Translations under genes and position numbers: made by a program
The notes under the pieces: generated by a model
Database searches by the model: none
Seen by the model: only the letters and a program-made list of their open reading frames with translations
Told to the model about the DNA's origin: nothing
Shown here: positions 54,129 through 63,594 of the stretch, in pieces
Layout: each line of letters starts with the position of its first letter
How positions within the stretch are numbered: position 1 is the first letter of the stretch
NCBI RefSeq assembly: GCF_014647635.1
Contig: NZ_BMPO01000003.1
Coordinates: 310,001 to 374,000 of the forward strand
Direction: 5' to 3'
Source of the DNA: Pseudomonas matsuisoli
GTDB taxonomy: Bacteria > Pseudomonadota > Gammaproteobacteria > Pseudomonadales > Pseudomonadaceae
Length of the DNA stretch: 64,000 nucleotides

Positions 54129-55400
54129 ATGACACGCAATACAGACGCTGACTTCCCACTTTCCGAAGTACCTCAGAACGCACGACGTGGACTCTTTTCC
54201 ACGTCCATCTTGCTATTCGGTTTCACCTTTTTCACCGCGACCATGTTCGCAGGTGGGAAAATCGGCATGGCGCTCGACCTCAAGGCACTGCTCTGGGCGA
54301 CACTCATCGGCAACTTGTTATTAGGCGCCTATGCCGCCGTGCTGAGCGCCATTGCAGCCCGCAGTGGATTGAACTCGGTCTTGATGGGGCGTTTTTGCTT
54401 CGGCGAGCGGGGCAGCAAACTGTCCGACCTCATCCTCGGTTTCACGCAGATCGGTTGGTACGCTTGGGGCACAGCCACCATGGCGATCGTGCTGGTTAAA
54501 CTGCTCGGCCTGCCAGAGAGCCTGACACTTCCGCTGATGGTGTGTTTTGGCGTGGGCTTCTGTGTAACGGCCTATATCGGTTATCGCGGGCTGGACTTGC
54601 TGTCTCGCGTCGCGGTTCCAGCGATGTGTCTGCTTTTGGCCGTGTCATTATGGATCGCCACGAAGGATGCCGGAGGCTTTGCCGCCCTCGTCGCCAACCA
54701 ACCGCAAGAAAGCATGACATTCAACATGGCGATCACCCTGATCTTTGGCACGTTCGTGAGCGGGGCAACCCAGGCCACGAATTGGACTCGCTTCGCCAGC
54801 AGCCCGCGCGTTGCAATCTTCTCGAGCTTCATTGGTTTCTTCATCGGCAATGGCCTGATGATCATCGCGGGCGCGTACGGCGCGATCGTCTACCAGCAGC
54901 CGGACATCGTCGAGGTGCTCGTTCTCCAAGGCCTGTCCATTGCGGCGACCGTAATGCTGCTCCTGAACCTTTGGACGACGCAGGACAACACCATCTACAA
55001 CTTCTCTGCTGCCGGCTGCAACCTGCTGCGCACGGATCGACGCAAGACCGTGACCCTGATGGGCGCGGGCATCGGCACTCTACTCGCCATCGCCGGGATG
55101 TCCGACCTGCTGATCCCGTTCCTGTTGCTTCTCGGCGCGATCATTCCGCCCATCGGCGGCGTCATCGTGGCGGACTACCTGTACACGCATCGCCGGCGTT
55201 ACCCACCGCTGGCTAGCGCCCGTCTACCTAATTTCAATTGGGTCGGGCTCGGCGCGTATGCGATGGGGGCGATTTGCGCGTATTTCTCACCGTGGATCGC
55301 ACCCGTTACCGGCATCATCGTGACGGGGGCGGCATACGTTGCATTTGCACACGTGCAGAAAGTCGTGATAACGAACGCGGCCGTGGGATCGCAATCCTGA
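54129..55400 (+). CDS. codB: Cytosine permease CodB
   Basis: 423 residues, 12 membrane helices, NCS1 family (PF02133). The motifs 'VPQNARRGLFSTSILLFGFTFFTATMFAGGKIG', 'GFTQIGWYAWGTATMAI', 'LNLWTTQDNTIYNFSAAG' and 'GAIIPPIGGVIVADYL' line up well with E. coli CodB. Imports cytosine for deamination by the next gene. The ATG at 54129 gives the standard length. Confidence 0.92.
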   Translation: MTRNTDADFPLSEVPQNARRGLFSTSILLFGFTFFTATMFAGGKIGMALDLKALLWATLIGNLLLGAYAAVLSAIAARSGLNSVLMGRFCFGERGSKLSDLILGFTQIGWYAWGTATMAIVLVKLLGLPESLTLPLMVCFGVGFCVTAYIGYRGLDLLSRVAVPAMCLLLAVSLWIATKDAGGFAALVANQPQESMTFNMAITLIFGTFVSGATQATNWTRFASSPRVAIFSSFIGFFIGNGLMIIAGAYGAIVYQQPDIVEVLVLQGLSIAATVMLLLNLWTTQDNTIYNFSAAGCNLLRTDRRKTVTLMGAGIGTLLAIAGMSDLLIPFLLLLGAIIPPIGGVIVADYLYTHRRRYPPLASARLPNFNWVGLGAYAMGAICAYFSPWIAPVTGIIVTGAAYVAFAHVQKVVITNAAVGSQS

Positions 55401-55553
55401 CGTCGCCCTGAGCACCATACAAAATCGCGCCGCGTTAGCATGAACGCTTTCACGCCACATCAAGAGTGCGCGTCACTGGTCGCCGCCTGAGGCGACCTTT
55501 CTCTGCCTGCATTGGGATCGACGTGTGTGTGTCGATCCGCGAGGAATACTTTC

Positions 55554-56789
55554 ATGAATATCATCAACGCCCGCCTCCGCCATCGCGACGGTTTGTATCG
55601 CCTTGCCATCGCCGGAGAGCGCATCGCCTCTATCTCTCTACAATCTGCAACCCTGCCGGCGACCGCCGACGTGCTCGATGCCGCTGGCAATCTCGTGACC
55701 GCGCCCTTCATCGAACCGCACATCCACCTGGATGCGACGCTGACCGCAGGCGAGCCCGCTTGGAACATGAGCGGTACGCTGTTCGAAGGGATCGAGCGCT
55801 GGGCGGAACGCAAGGCGCTGGTGACGCATGAGGATACGAAAACGCGCGCCAAGCGCACGATTGACATGTTGGTAGACCACGGCATCCAGCACGTGCGAAC
55901 GCATGTGGACGTTACCGATCCCTCATTGGCTGCGTTGAAAGCCATGGTCGAGGTGCGCGACGAAACCCGTCACCTGATCGACCTTCAGATCGTTGCCTTC
56001 CCGCAGGAGGGTATCGAGTCGTTCGAGAACGGTCGGCATCTGATGGAAGAATCCATCGCAATCGGCGCTGATGTTGTCGGCGGCATCCCGCATTTCGAGA
56101 ACACTCGGGATCAAGGCGTGAGCTCGATCAAGTTTCTGATGGACCTCGCTGAACGAACGGGCTGCCTGGTGGATGTCCATTGCGACGAAACCGACGACCC
56201 TCATTCTCGCTTCCTGGAAGTATTGGCCGAAGAAGCACGCGTCAGGGGCATGGGCGCGCGCGTCACCGCCAGCCATACCGTCGCCATGGGTTCTTACGAC
56301 AACGCCTATTGTTCCAAACTGTTCCGGTTGCTGAAGATGTCCGGCATCAACTTCATCTCCTGCCCAACCGAAAGCATCCACTTGCAGGGGCGCTTCGATA
56401 CGTTCCCAAAACGACGGGGCGTAACGCGCGTCGCCGAACTTGATCGTGCCGGGATGAATGTCTGCCTGGCGCAGGACTCCATCGTCGACCCCTGGTATCC
56501 GCTGGGGAACGGCAACATCGTCAGGATCCTGGAAGCCGGACTGCACATCTGCCATATGCTCGGATACGACGACCTACAGCGCTGTCTCGATTTCATCACC
56601 GACAACAGCGCGCGCACCCTTTATCTCGGCGATCGCTACGGCGTCGAAGAAGGCCGTCCAGCGAATCTTCTGATCCTGTCGGCACCCAGCGATTACGAAA
56701 TGGTACGCAGCCAGGGCCATGCCCTGACCTCGATTCGGCACGGCAAGGTGCTGATGCAGCGGACCCCTGCCCGCGTCGAACGTACGTGA
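55554..56789 (+). CDS. codA: Cytosine deaminase CodA
   Basis: 411 residues, amidohydrolase family, GAGGAA before the ATG. Metal ligands: 'FIEPHIHLDATLTAG' (HxH), 'LVDVHCDETDDP' (His and Glu), 'VTASHTVAMGSY' (His) and 'VCLAQDSIVDPWYPLGNGN' (Asp). The set matches E. coli CodA, which converts cytosine to uracil and ammonia. Follows codB by 153 bases. Confidence 0.94.
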   Translation: MNIINARLRHRDGLYRLAIAGERIASISLQSATLPATADVLDAAGNLVTAPFIEPHIHLDATLTAGEPAWNMSGTLFEGIERWAERKALVTHEDTKTRAKRTIDMLVDHGIQHVRTHVDVTDPSLAALKAMVEVRDETRHLIDLQIVAFPQEGIESFENGRHLMEESIAIGADVVGGIPHFENTRDQGVSSIKFLMDLAERTGCLVDVHCDETDDPHSRFLEVLAEEARVRGMGARVTASHTVAMGSYDNAYCSKLFRLLKMSGINFISCPTESIHLQGRFDTFPKRRGVTRVAELDRAGMNVCLAQDSIVDPWYPLGNGNIVRILEAGLHICHMLGYDDLQRCLDFITDNSARTLYLGDRYGVEEGRPANLLILSAPSDYEMVRSQGHALTSIRHGKVLMQRTPARVERT

Positions 56790-56801
56790 TCGACGCCCGG
56801 A

Positions 56802-57425
56802 TCAAGCGCCTGGCCTGAACATCTTGAAGGCATTCGCCGCGTCGATCTGAAAATAGTCCGCCGGCCCGCCGCCGCGAAGAATCGGTTTCGCGGCAGCGGT
56901 TTGATATACGCCATCGACCAGCAACGCCTGATCGATATGCACCGCGACGACTTCGCCCAAGGTCAACCAAGTGTCGACAGCATCGCCCCCGGCGGTCTCC
57001 AGCCTGATCAGCTGCGTCAACTTGCATTCGAAGGCGACTTGCGCTTCTGCGACGTGGGGAACATCCACCACCTGGGATTCGGCCGGCGTCAGCCCGGCTA
57101 ACCGGAACTCGTCGACATCGGGATCCACTGCAGCGCAGCTGGCGTTCATCTGTTCGGCCAACGCGCGCGTCGCCAGATTCCAGCAGAACATCCCGGTCTG
57201 CTCAATGTTCCGGACGCTGTCCTTATACCCGACACTGGCGAACCCAATGATTGGCGGAACGTAGTTGAACGCGTTGAAAAAGCTATAGGGGGCCAAGTTC
57301 AGGACGCCGGCGCGGTCGCGGGACGAGATCCAGCCAATGGGCCGTGGCCCGACGATGGCGTTGAATGGATCATGCGCCAGGCCGTGCCCCTGGGCAGGCT
57401 GGTAGAAATGAGCATTGGAAGGCAT
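56802..57425 (-). CDS. Flavin reductase-like (DIM6/NTAB) protein
   Basis: 207 residues, FMN-binding split barrel (PF01613). 'FNAIVGPRPIGWISSRDRAGVLNLAPYSFFNAFNYVPPIIGFASVG' is the typical flavin-binding opening; 'LTLGEVVAVHIDQALLVDGVYQTAAAKPILRGGGPADYF' closes it. It could supply reduced flavin or act in an unassigned oxidoreduction. Convergent with codA; possibly part of pyrimidine breakdown but no RutA-like monooxygenase is nearby. Confidence 0.88.
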   Translation of the reverse strand: MPSNAHFYQPAQGHGLAHDPFNAIVGPRPIGWISSRDRAGVLNLAPYSFFNAFNYVPPIIGFASVGYKDSVRNIEQTGMFCWNLATRALAEQMNASCAAVDPDVDEFRLAGLTPAESQVVDVPHVAEAQVAFECKLTQLIRLETAGGDAVDTWLTLGEVVAVHIDQALLVDGVYQTAAAKPILRGGGPADYFQIDAANAFKMFRPGA

Positions 57426-57492
57426 TCGTACGTTTCCTCGATCGGTGAGGTATAGACGCGCGAGATTGAAGCGAGTGCGCCGTCAATGGCGC

Positions 57493-57518
57493 AAAAAAAA
57501 AGGCGACCGAAGTCGCCC
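57493..57518 (-). terminator. Strong minus-strand terminator with no gene before it
   Basis: On the minus strand GGGCGAC-TTCG-GTCGCC is followed directly by nine Ts. It is upstream of the flavin reductase gene, so it cannot end that gene; the transcript it ends must start to its right. Confidence 0.88.
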
Positions 57519-57690
57519 GAAGTGCCTTGCGTGCTCATGACCCCGCAGCGTCCGATCTGGAAGTCCGCTGCGGATAAAACTTGAATGGAACACAAGCAAA
57601 CCCGTGTACCGCTTGCGGCTGAACATGTCCGCCGTCATGCCTTGGCCTAAGCCTTTCGGTGTTTGCTCGATCCGATGGGCAAACGTTAAC
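57493..57690 (-). ncRNA. Candidate small RNA ending at the orphan terminator
   Basis: Leading into the terminator on the minus strand is a second hairpin, CCGCAGCG...CGCTGCGG (57573-57543), so the transcript end has the two-stem layout of a trans-acting small RNA. The 5' end is not determined: a TGGCAC-like element at 57710-57705 with GG-N10-GC spacing could be a sigma-54 promoter starting near 57685, but it is weak. No convincing protein is encoded in the interval. Identity unknown. Confidence 0.5.
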
Positions 57691-57907
57691 GCAGCGCTGC
57701 CGAGGTGCCATTGATCTGGGTCAACGGGCTGCATCGAAAGAGGGTTTGTCATGCCGAGTGAATGCTTGCCGCCTTAGTGCAATGCAAAGCGACGCCAGGC
57801 GAAACGATTCAGGCGCTCGTGAACCATTGGCCGTTACGGATTAACTGTTCCCATCCGCGATCCATAAGGCCACAATCGCCCCTACGCAAAATGTGAGGAC
57901 TGCTGTA
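57691..57907. other. Remainder of the intergenic region upstream of the isochorismatase-like gene
   Basis: With the small-RNA candidate, this belongs to a 482-base gap. Promoters for the rightward gene must lie here; GAGGA at about 57896 is its ribosome site. Nothing else was recognised. Confidence 0.4.
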
Positions 57908-58504
57908 ATGAGTCAGCCGCAAACCTTTTTTCAATTGAGCGGCCGCGGCTACGCGGCGGCCACCCTGAAGAACGCTACGTTATTGATCATCGACGCCCAG
58001 GAAGAGTATCGCAGCGGCGCGCTACCACTTCCGGGCCTCGATGAAGCGGTCGCGCAAATAGCCGCACTGCTCCAGGCGGCGCGCGACAACGGTACTCCCG
58101 TCGTTCACGTCAAGCACTTGGGCATCCCAGGCGGGCTGTTCGACCCCCAAGGACCGCGCGGCAACTTCCTGCCCGAAGTCACTCCAACCGATGCAGAGGT
58201 CATCGTCGAAAAACGCTTGCCCAATGCATTCGCCAATACGGATCTCCACGAGCGGCTACTCGGGCTCGGCCATCTGGATCTCATTGTCTGTGGTTTCATG
58301 AGCCATTCCAGCGTGAGCACGACAGTCCGCGCGGCCAAGGACTACGGCTACCGCTGCACGGTCGTGACCAGTGCGTGCGCATCCCGTGATCTTCCAGGCA
58401 TCGACGGTTCAGTGCTCAGTGCAGCGCAGGTGCAATTTGTCGTACTGTCGGCATTGGCCGACAATTTCGCGGTAGTCGTTCCCAACGCGCAATCCTTGCT
58501 CTAA
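57908..58504 (+). CDS. Isochorismatase-fold hydrolase lacking the usual catalytic cysteine
   Basis: 198 residues. 'ATLLIIDAQEEYRSGALPLPG' has the conserved Asp and 'TPVVHVKHLGIPGG' the region of the Lys; 'EVIVEKRLPNAFANTDL' provides a second Lys. In the motif GxxTxxCVxxT the sequence reads GFMSHSSVSTT, so Ser stands where cysteine hydrolases have Cys. Isochorismatases such as EntB also lack this Cys. It is therefore either a vinyl-ether hydrolase-like enzyme, a Ser variant or inactive. The ATG at 57908 follows GAGGA. Confidence 0.87.
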   Translation: MSQPQTFFQLSGRGYAAATLKNATLLIIDAQEEYRSGALPLPGLDEAVAQIAALLQAARDNGTPVVHVKHLGIPGGLFDPQGPRGNFLPEVTPTDAEVIVEKRLPNAFANTDLHERLLGLGHLDLIVCGFMSHSSVSTTVRAAKDYGYRCTVVTSACASRDLPGIDGSVLSAAQVQFVVLSALADNFAVVVPNAQSLL

Positions 58505-58719
58505 CCGTAGCCAAGGCTCGGCGGCCACAAGATCAGGCATCGACACGAACGGTGCCGAAAACAACAATTCCTGGCAAACGGACTGCCTAGGCATTTACCA
58601 GTGCCGCTCGGCAGTCCCGTCTTCTTCTTGCGGCGCTCACGTTGCGAGCTTCAAGCAAACTGTCAATCCCCGATGCGCTGGTATGTACCAGGCCGACTCC
58701 CGTTACCGAAGGAGGTCGA

Positions 58720-59025
58720 ATGAAGCTATCTGGAGGGTTCGATGCCCGTCGTCTTCGTACGAGGGGGCATTCGCCCTGGCGCTCGCGCCTGGGTTTGATG
58801 GTAATGCTGGTACTGAATATCGCAGGCGCTCTACTGGCGCTTGTAGGCGCCGCTGCCCTTTTGGGTAGACCGCTGGTGGAAACCCCTGAGGACGCCGCGG
58901 CTGCGCTGCTGCTCGTGGGCCTGTTCATGTTGGCGATCGGCATAATGTTGTGGCGACGCGGGCGCCGACGCCGCAGGCCGGACGGTCTGGCCCTCTCGCC
59001 CCACTTGATGAAACGCCGCGACTGA
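58720..59025 (+). CDS. Small two-helix membrane protein, unknown function
   Basis: 101 residues; GGAGG precedes the ATG at 58720. Two membrane helices: 'LGLMVMLVLNIAGALLALVGAAALLG' and 'DAAAALLLVGLFMLAIGIMLW', then an Arg-rich cytoplasmic tail 'RRGRRRRRPDG'. No family recognised. Lies upstream of the Smr gene in the same direction. Confidence 0.72.
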   Translation: MKLSGGFDARRLRTRGHSPWRSRLGLMVMLVLNIAGALLALVGAAALLGRPLVETPEDAAAALLLVGLFMLAIGIMLWRRGRRRRRPDGLALSPHLMKRRD

Positions 59026-59105
59026 CAGCGTTGCCCTTCGGTAAACTGCGCGCTCCACGACGTCAGCTGCCCACAGGGCCAGATCGTCACGTTTATGGAG
59101 CTGTT

Positions 59106-59663
59106 ATGCAAGACGATGACAACTCGGTATTTCTGAATGAAATGCGCGGCGTGAAGCGCATTCATACCGACCGCGCCGACACCGGCAAGCAACGTGACGA
59201 TCGCCAGCAGATTGCGAGTCGTCGCCAACACGCAGCGATTCTGCCTGCCACAGTCAAGGTCGACGGCCTGTCTGATCAGTTCGTCATCGACGTGGCGGCG
59301 GAAGACGCGCTCTATTGGGCAAGAGATGGTGTGCAAGAGGCGCAGATGCGCAAACTCAAGGCAGGCCAGATTTCTTTCGAGGGCAGCATCGACCTGCATG
59401 GGATGACGGTCGAAAAAGCCCGTCAGTACTTGTGGGAGTTTTTCGACGAGGCCGCCCGCCTGGAAGTCCGTTGCGTACGGGTGACGCATGGCAAGGCAGC
59501 GCGCAAGGACGGCCGCCGTCCATTGATCAAGAGCCACGTCAATACGTGGCTGCGCCAGCATCAGCAGGTGTTGGGATTCACTTCTTGCGCGCCAAAGCAC
59601 GGAGGTACGGGGGCGGTCTACGTATTGCTACGTCGCCAGATGATGGATGGCCGCGACGAATAG
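59106..59663 (+). CDS. Smr-domain endonuclease-like protein
   Basis: 185 residues. The C-terminal Smr domain (PF01713) has '[39 protein letters not shown]' with the LDLHG-type motif, then '[40 protein letters not shown]' with the TGxG-like loop. Similar to YfcN/SmrB, which cleaves mRNA at collided ribosomes in E. coli. The same function here is inference. Confidence 0.88.
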   Translation: MQDDDNSVFLNEMRGVKRIHTDRADTGKQRDDRQQIASRRQHAAILPATVKVDGLSDQFVIDVAAEDALYWARDGVQEAQMRKLKAGQISFEGSIDLHGMTVEKARQYLWEFFDEAARLEVRCVRVTHGKAARKDGRRPLIKSHVNTWLRQHQQVLGFTSCAPKHGGTGAVYVLLRRQMMDGRDE

Positions 59664-59742
59664 CGCAGACCAAACCACTTGCCAGCCGGGCGGTGCGCGC
59701 CTAATCTGCGTTCCCCTTTTTCGAACCGCTTCAGGATATTCC

Positions 59743-60288
59743 ATGTCCCTGGAACAGCAATATTCGGCGATCCTCGGCCAGCTTGGTGAGGACATTTCCC
59801 GCGAAGGCTTGCTCGATACGCCCAAGCGCGCCGCCAAGGCCATGCAGTACCTTTGCAAAGGCTACAACCAGACGCTCGAGGAAGTGACCAATGGCGCACT
59901 CTTCTCCTCGGATAACAGCGAAATGGTGCTGGTGAAGAACATCGAGCTTTATTCGCTCTGTGAACACCACATGCTGCCTTTCATCGGTAAGGCGCACGTC
60001 GCGTACCTGCCCAGCGGGAAGGTGCTTGGCCTATCCAAAATCGCCCGCATCGTCGACATGTTCGCCCGTCGGCTGCAGATCCAGGAAAACCTTACGCGTC
60101 AGATTGCCGAAGCGATCGAAGAAGTCACGGATGCTGCGGGTGTTGGCGTAGTCATCGAGGCGCAGCACATGTGCATGATGATGCGTGGCGTGGAGAAACA
60201 AAATTCGTCGATGGTGACATCGGTCATGCTGGGGCAATTCCGCGAGAACGTGGCAACCCGCACCGAATTTCTGAGCCTCGTACGCTAA
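59743..60288 (+). CDS. folE: GTP cyclohydrolase I
   Basis: 181 residues; first step of tetrahydrofolate synthesis from GTP. Zinc ligands in '[24 protein letters not shown]' and '[28 protein letters not shown]'; '[23 protein letters not shown]' is also diagnostic. Next to the Smr gene as in P. aeruginosa. Pseudomonads can have several folE copies. Confidence 0.97.
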   Translation: MSLEQQYSAILGQLGEDISREGLLDTPKRAAKAMQYLCKGYNQTLEEVTNGALFSSDNSEMVLVKNIELYSLCEHHMLPFIGKAHVAYLPSGKVLGLSKIARIVDMFARRLQIQENLTRQIAEAIEEVTDAAGVGVVIEAQHMCMMMRGVEKQNSSMVTSVMLGQFRENVATRTEFLSLVR

Positions 60289-60330
60289 AACCTTCCCAGG
60301 CGCGGCGATCGCCGCGCCCTCCTACTGATC

Positions 60331-60936
60331 TCAACCTCTCGATGGCATCGGCACATGCCGGGGCTGATCCGCCACGCGCGCCATCCAGTCCTGAATCGCC
60401 GGATACCCCGAGAGCTCGAAGCCTCCTTCCTCAGCCACATGTGTGTAGGCATAGAGGCTGATGTCGGCAATCGAATACGTGTCTCCGACCAGATAAGGCG
60501 TTTGTGAGAGTTGTCGCTCCATCACGTCGAGCGCCCGGTAGCCGCCCGCGCGCTTTTGTTCGAACTCGTCGCGTCGTTCCGGCGGCATCCCCAAGTAGAC
60601 ATTGATGAAGCGCGCGACGGCGATATACGGCTCGTGGCTGTATTGCTCGAAGAACTGCCATTGCAGAATTTTTGAGTGCAGCCACGGATCACTCGGCAAT
60701 AGCGCGGTGCCCTTGGCGAGAAAATTTAGGATGGCATTCGACTCCCAGAGCGTTCGACCGTCGTCGAGCTCCAAGACCGGAATCTTACCGTTCGGATTCT
60801 TGGCTCGGAAGGATTCCGCCCGCGTATCGCCATGGAGAATATCGACAGGTACCCACTCGTACGGACGATCCAGAAGGCTTAGCAGCAGCTGAACCTTGTA
60901 GCAGTTACCCGACGACGCATCACCGTATAGCCTCAT
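60331..60936 (-). CDS. Glutathione S-transferase family protein
   Basis: 201 residues with GGAGG 7 bases before the ATG. Thioredoxin-like N-domain 'MRLYGDASSGNCYKVQLLLSLLDRPYEWVPVDI' (Ser near residue 8-9 at the glutathione site), 'NPNGKIPVLELDDGRTLWESNAILNFLA' and the helical C-domain 'YLVGDTYSIADISLYAYTHVAEEGGF'. Detoxification is likely; substrate unknown. Stands alone. Confidence 0.9.
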   Translation of the reverse strand: MRLYGDASSGNCYKVQLLLSLLDRPYEWVPVDILHGDTRAESFRAKNPNGKIPVLELDDGRTLWESNAILNFLAKGTALLPSDPWLHSKILQWQFFEQYSHEPYIAVARFINVYLGMPPERRDEFEQKRAGGYRALDVMERQLSQTPYLVGDTYSIADISLYAYTHVAEEGGFELSGYPAIQDWMARVADQPRHVPMPSRG

Positions 60937-61094
60937 TGCATATCCTCCTTTCGACTCGTTCCTGCTGCTGCCCATACTGTATGGGTAGCGCCTTTCAATA
61001 GCGATTAACTGTACCGTCAAGCCATACGATGGCTGTATCGCGACGCATATTCGGACTGCCGATAGGCTTGCCTGCCCGGATAAGGATTCGTGTC

Positions 61095-61712
61095 ATGAGC
61101 CTGGAATTGCTGTTTGCCTTCGTTGCCTTCGCTTTCGTTACTTCGATCACACCAGGCCCAAACAACCTCATGCTTCTTGCGTCCGGCGTCAACTTCGGCG
61201 TGCGCCGCAGCATGCCGCATATGGCCGGCGTTTGTATCGGATTCACGGTCATGGTGGCCGTTGTCGGGTTAGGCCTGAGTCAGGTCTTCGAACGGATGCC
61301 CGTGCTGCATCTCGTGCTCCGCTATGTGGGTGCGGCTTACCTGCTTTACCTGGCCTGGAAGATCGCCTACGCCACATCACCTGCGGGCGATGGGCAGGGC
61401 GGCACCCGTCCGCTGACCTTTTTGCAGGCCGCGGGTTTTCAATGGGTCAATCCGAAAGCCTGGGTCATGGCCATCGGCGCAATTGCCACTTACACCCCAC
61501 AGGGCAACTTCACCCTCAACGTGATGCTCATCGCCCTGGTGTTCGGCTTGGTCAATGCACCATCGATCGGCCTCTGGACCATTACGGGTAGCCTGCTTCG
61601 GCATTGGCTGGAACATCCACGCGCGCGGCGGACCTTCAACATCGGCATGGCTTTGCTATTGGTCGCATCGCTCTATCCTATCGTGAGCGAAATGGGGCTG
61701 ACCCACTCATGA
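61095..61712 (+). CDS. LysE-family amino-acid exporter
   Basis: 205 residues, six helices. 'FVAFAFVTSITPGPNNLMLLASGVNFGVRRSMPHMAGVCIGF' is the LysE/RhtB (PF01810) signature, with 'QAAGFQWVNPKAWVMAIGAIATY'. AAGGA lies upstream of the ATG. Its stop overlaps the BenE-type gene (ATGA), an unusual pairing of an exporter and an importer. Confidence 0.9.
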   Translation: MSLELLFAFVAFAFVTSITPGPNNLMLLASGVNFGVRRSMPHMAGVCIGFTVMVAVVGLGLSQVFERMPVLHLVLRYVGAAYLLYLAWKIAYATSPAGDGQGGTRPLTFLQAAGFQWVNPKAWVMAIGAIATYTPQGNFTLNVMLIALVFGLVNAPSIGLWTITGSLLRHWLEHPRARRTFNIGMALLLVASLYPIVSEMGLTHS

Positions 61713-62899
61713 TGTCGGGATATCACCGCAGGGTCCTCGCAGACAGCTCGCTCTCGACCGTGATCGCCGGCTTCATCGCGATGCTGACCGGTTATACGAG
61801 CTCACTGGTCCTGATGTTCCAGGCCGGGCAAGCGGCGGGTTTGAGCGATGCCCAGGTGTCATCGTGGATCTGGGCGCTTTCCATCGGCATGGCACTGACC
61901 TGCATTGGCCTATCGCTGCGCTACGGCGCCCCGATCATGATCGCGTGGTCCACACCAGGTGCGGCCTTGTTGATCACCAGCCTACCCAGCGTCGCCTACA
62001 GTGACGCGATCGGCGCGTACATGCTTGCCTCGGGGTTGATCGTACTGTGCGGGGTCACGCGTAGTTTCGATACGATCATGCGGCGCATTCCTGGCTCCAT
62101 AGCCGCGGCGCTGCTGGCGGGCGTGTTGTTCAAAATAGGACTGGAAATCTGTAATGCCGCCGAGCAACAGACGCTTCTGGTAACCGCAATGTTGCTAGCC
62201 TACCTGCTGGGCAAGCGCCTTCTGCCCCGCTACGCCGTACTCGCGGCGCTGCTGACCGGATGTGGCATCAGCGCGGTGCTCGGCCTTTTTGACTTCAGCC
62301 ATTTCCAATTGCGCGTGACGACGCCCACCTGGACCACGCCCACGTTTTCGCTCTCAGCGGCGATAAGCATTGCGATACCACTCTTCATCGTGGCAATGGC
62401 CTCACAGAATCTCCCTGGCATGGCCGTACTGCGTGCAAATGGCTACGATGTTCCCGCCTCGCCATTGCTCAACGTGACGGGCATCACGTCGATTTTGCTG
62501 GCGCCTTTCGGCTCCCACGGCATCCATATGGCAGCGATCAGCGCCGCCATATGTGCAGGCCCGGAAGCCCATGTCGATCCTCGTCGACGCTATACGGCTG
62601 CCATTTGGTGCGGCGCTTTCTATGGCATAGCCGGCATGTTCGGCGCAACGCTCGCGGCGTTGTTCGCCGCGCTGCCGACCGCACTTATCCTGTCCATCGC
62701 CGCGCTGGCGCTGTTTGCGTCGATCATCGGCGGCCTAACCCAGGCCATGAGTGAATCCAAAGAGCGAGAAGCTGCACTCATCACCTTTCTGGTCACAGCC
62801 TCCGGGATGAGCCTGTTCGGCATTGGCTCGGCGTTTTGGGGAATCGTCGCGGGAATGGCCACGCTGCTCATATTAAACGGTCGCACAAAGCGCGCTTAG
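61709..62899 (+). CDS. BenE-family benzoate/H+ symporter-like protein
   Basis: 396 residues, 12 helices. '[48 protein letters not shown]', '[11 protein letters not shown]' and '[55 protein letters not shown]' match BenE (PF03594). No benzoate catabolic genes are adjacent, so the real substrate is open. Two adjacent ATGs (61709, 61712) are possible starts. Its stop overlaps the pyrF stop on the opposite strand. Confidence 0.88.
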   Translation: MMSGYHRRVLADSSLSTVIAGFIAMLTGYTSSLVLMFQAGQAAGLSDAQVSSWIWALSIGMALTCIGLSLRYGAPIMIAWSTPGAALLITSLPSVAYSDAIGAYMLASGLIVLCGVTRSFDTIMRRIPGSIAAALLAGVLFKIGLEICNAAEQQTLLVTAMLLAYLLGKRLLPRYAVLAALLTGCGISAVLGLFDFSHFQLRVTTPTWTTPTFSLSAAISIAIPLFIVAMASQNLPGMAVLRANGYDVPASPLLNVTGITSILLAPFGSHGIHMAAISAAICAGPEAHVDPRRRYTAAIWCGAFYGIAGMFGATLAALFAALPTALILSIAALALFASIIGGLTQAMSESKEREAALITFLVTASGMSLFGIGSAFWGIVAGMATLLILNGRTKRA

Positions 62900-63594
62900 C
62901 CCAACTCAGCGACCACGTTCATGAGCGCCGCATGGGGATCCTCCGCGCGTGCGATCGGTCGCCCGATGACGAGGTAGTCCGAGCCTTCGTCCAGCGCCTG
63001 ACGCGGTGTAAGGATTCGACGCTGATCATCCTGCGCACTGCCGGCAGGGCGAATGCCCGGCGTGACCAACTGCAAACGCGGCTGCACTGTTTTCAGCGCC
63101 TTGGCCTCTTGCGCCGAGCAGACCAAGCCATCCATACCGGCCTTATGCGCTAAGGCGGCGAGCCGCAACACTTGTTCCTGCGGTTCGACATCCAACCCGA
63201 TACCGGCAAGGTCCTCGCGCTCCATACTGGTCAACACGGTCACACCGATCAGCAAAGGCTTAGGCCCATTGAACGCATCCAGCGTCTCCCGGCAAGCGGA
63301 CATCATTCTGAAGCCGCCCGAGCAATGCACGTTGACCATCCACACGCCCATTTCAGCTGCCGCTTTTACCGCCATTGCCGTCGTATTTGGGATGTCGTGG
63401 AATTTGAGATCAAGGAACACTTCGAAACCGCGCTTGTGCAACGCTTCAATGACACTCGCGCTGCAACTGGTGAACAGCTCCTTGCCTACTTTCACTCGGC
63501 AATACGCAGGATCGAGTGTATCCGCGATCGCCAACGCCGCTTCACGTGACGGGAAATCCAAAGCGACGATGATGGGTGTTTGACAAGTCGACAT
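62896..63594 (-). CDS. pyrF: Orotidine 5'-phosphate decarboxylase
   Basis: 232 residues; last step of UMP synthesis. '[20 protein letters not shown]', the catalytic '[20 protein letters not shown]' (DxKxxD) and '[10 protein letters not shown]' with '[10 protein letters not shown]' phosphate sites are all intact. Convergent with the BenE-like gene, sharing 4 bases. Confidence 0.97.
   Translation of the reverse strand: MSTCQTPIIVALDFPSREAALAIADTLDPAYCRVKVGKELFTSCSASVIEALHKRGFEVFLDLKFHDIPNTTAMAVKAAAEMGVWMVNVHCSGGFRMMSACRETLDAFNGPKPLLIGVTVLTSMEREDLAGIGLDVEPQEQVLRLAALAHKAGMDGLVCSAQEAKALKTVQPRLQLVTPGIRPAGSAQDDQRRILTPRQALDEGSDYLVIGRPIARAEDPHAALMNVVAELG

Noticed and set aside
57483-57752. 89-codon minus-strand frame across the orphan terminator
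   Set aside because: It runs through the terminator stem and its U-run, which is not expected of a coding region; a small RNA fits better.
58587-59600. Minus-strand open frame of 337 codons opposite the small membrane protein and Smr genes
   Set aside because: Low-complexity translation with no motif; the plus-strand genes have Shine-Dalgarno sites and family signatures.
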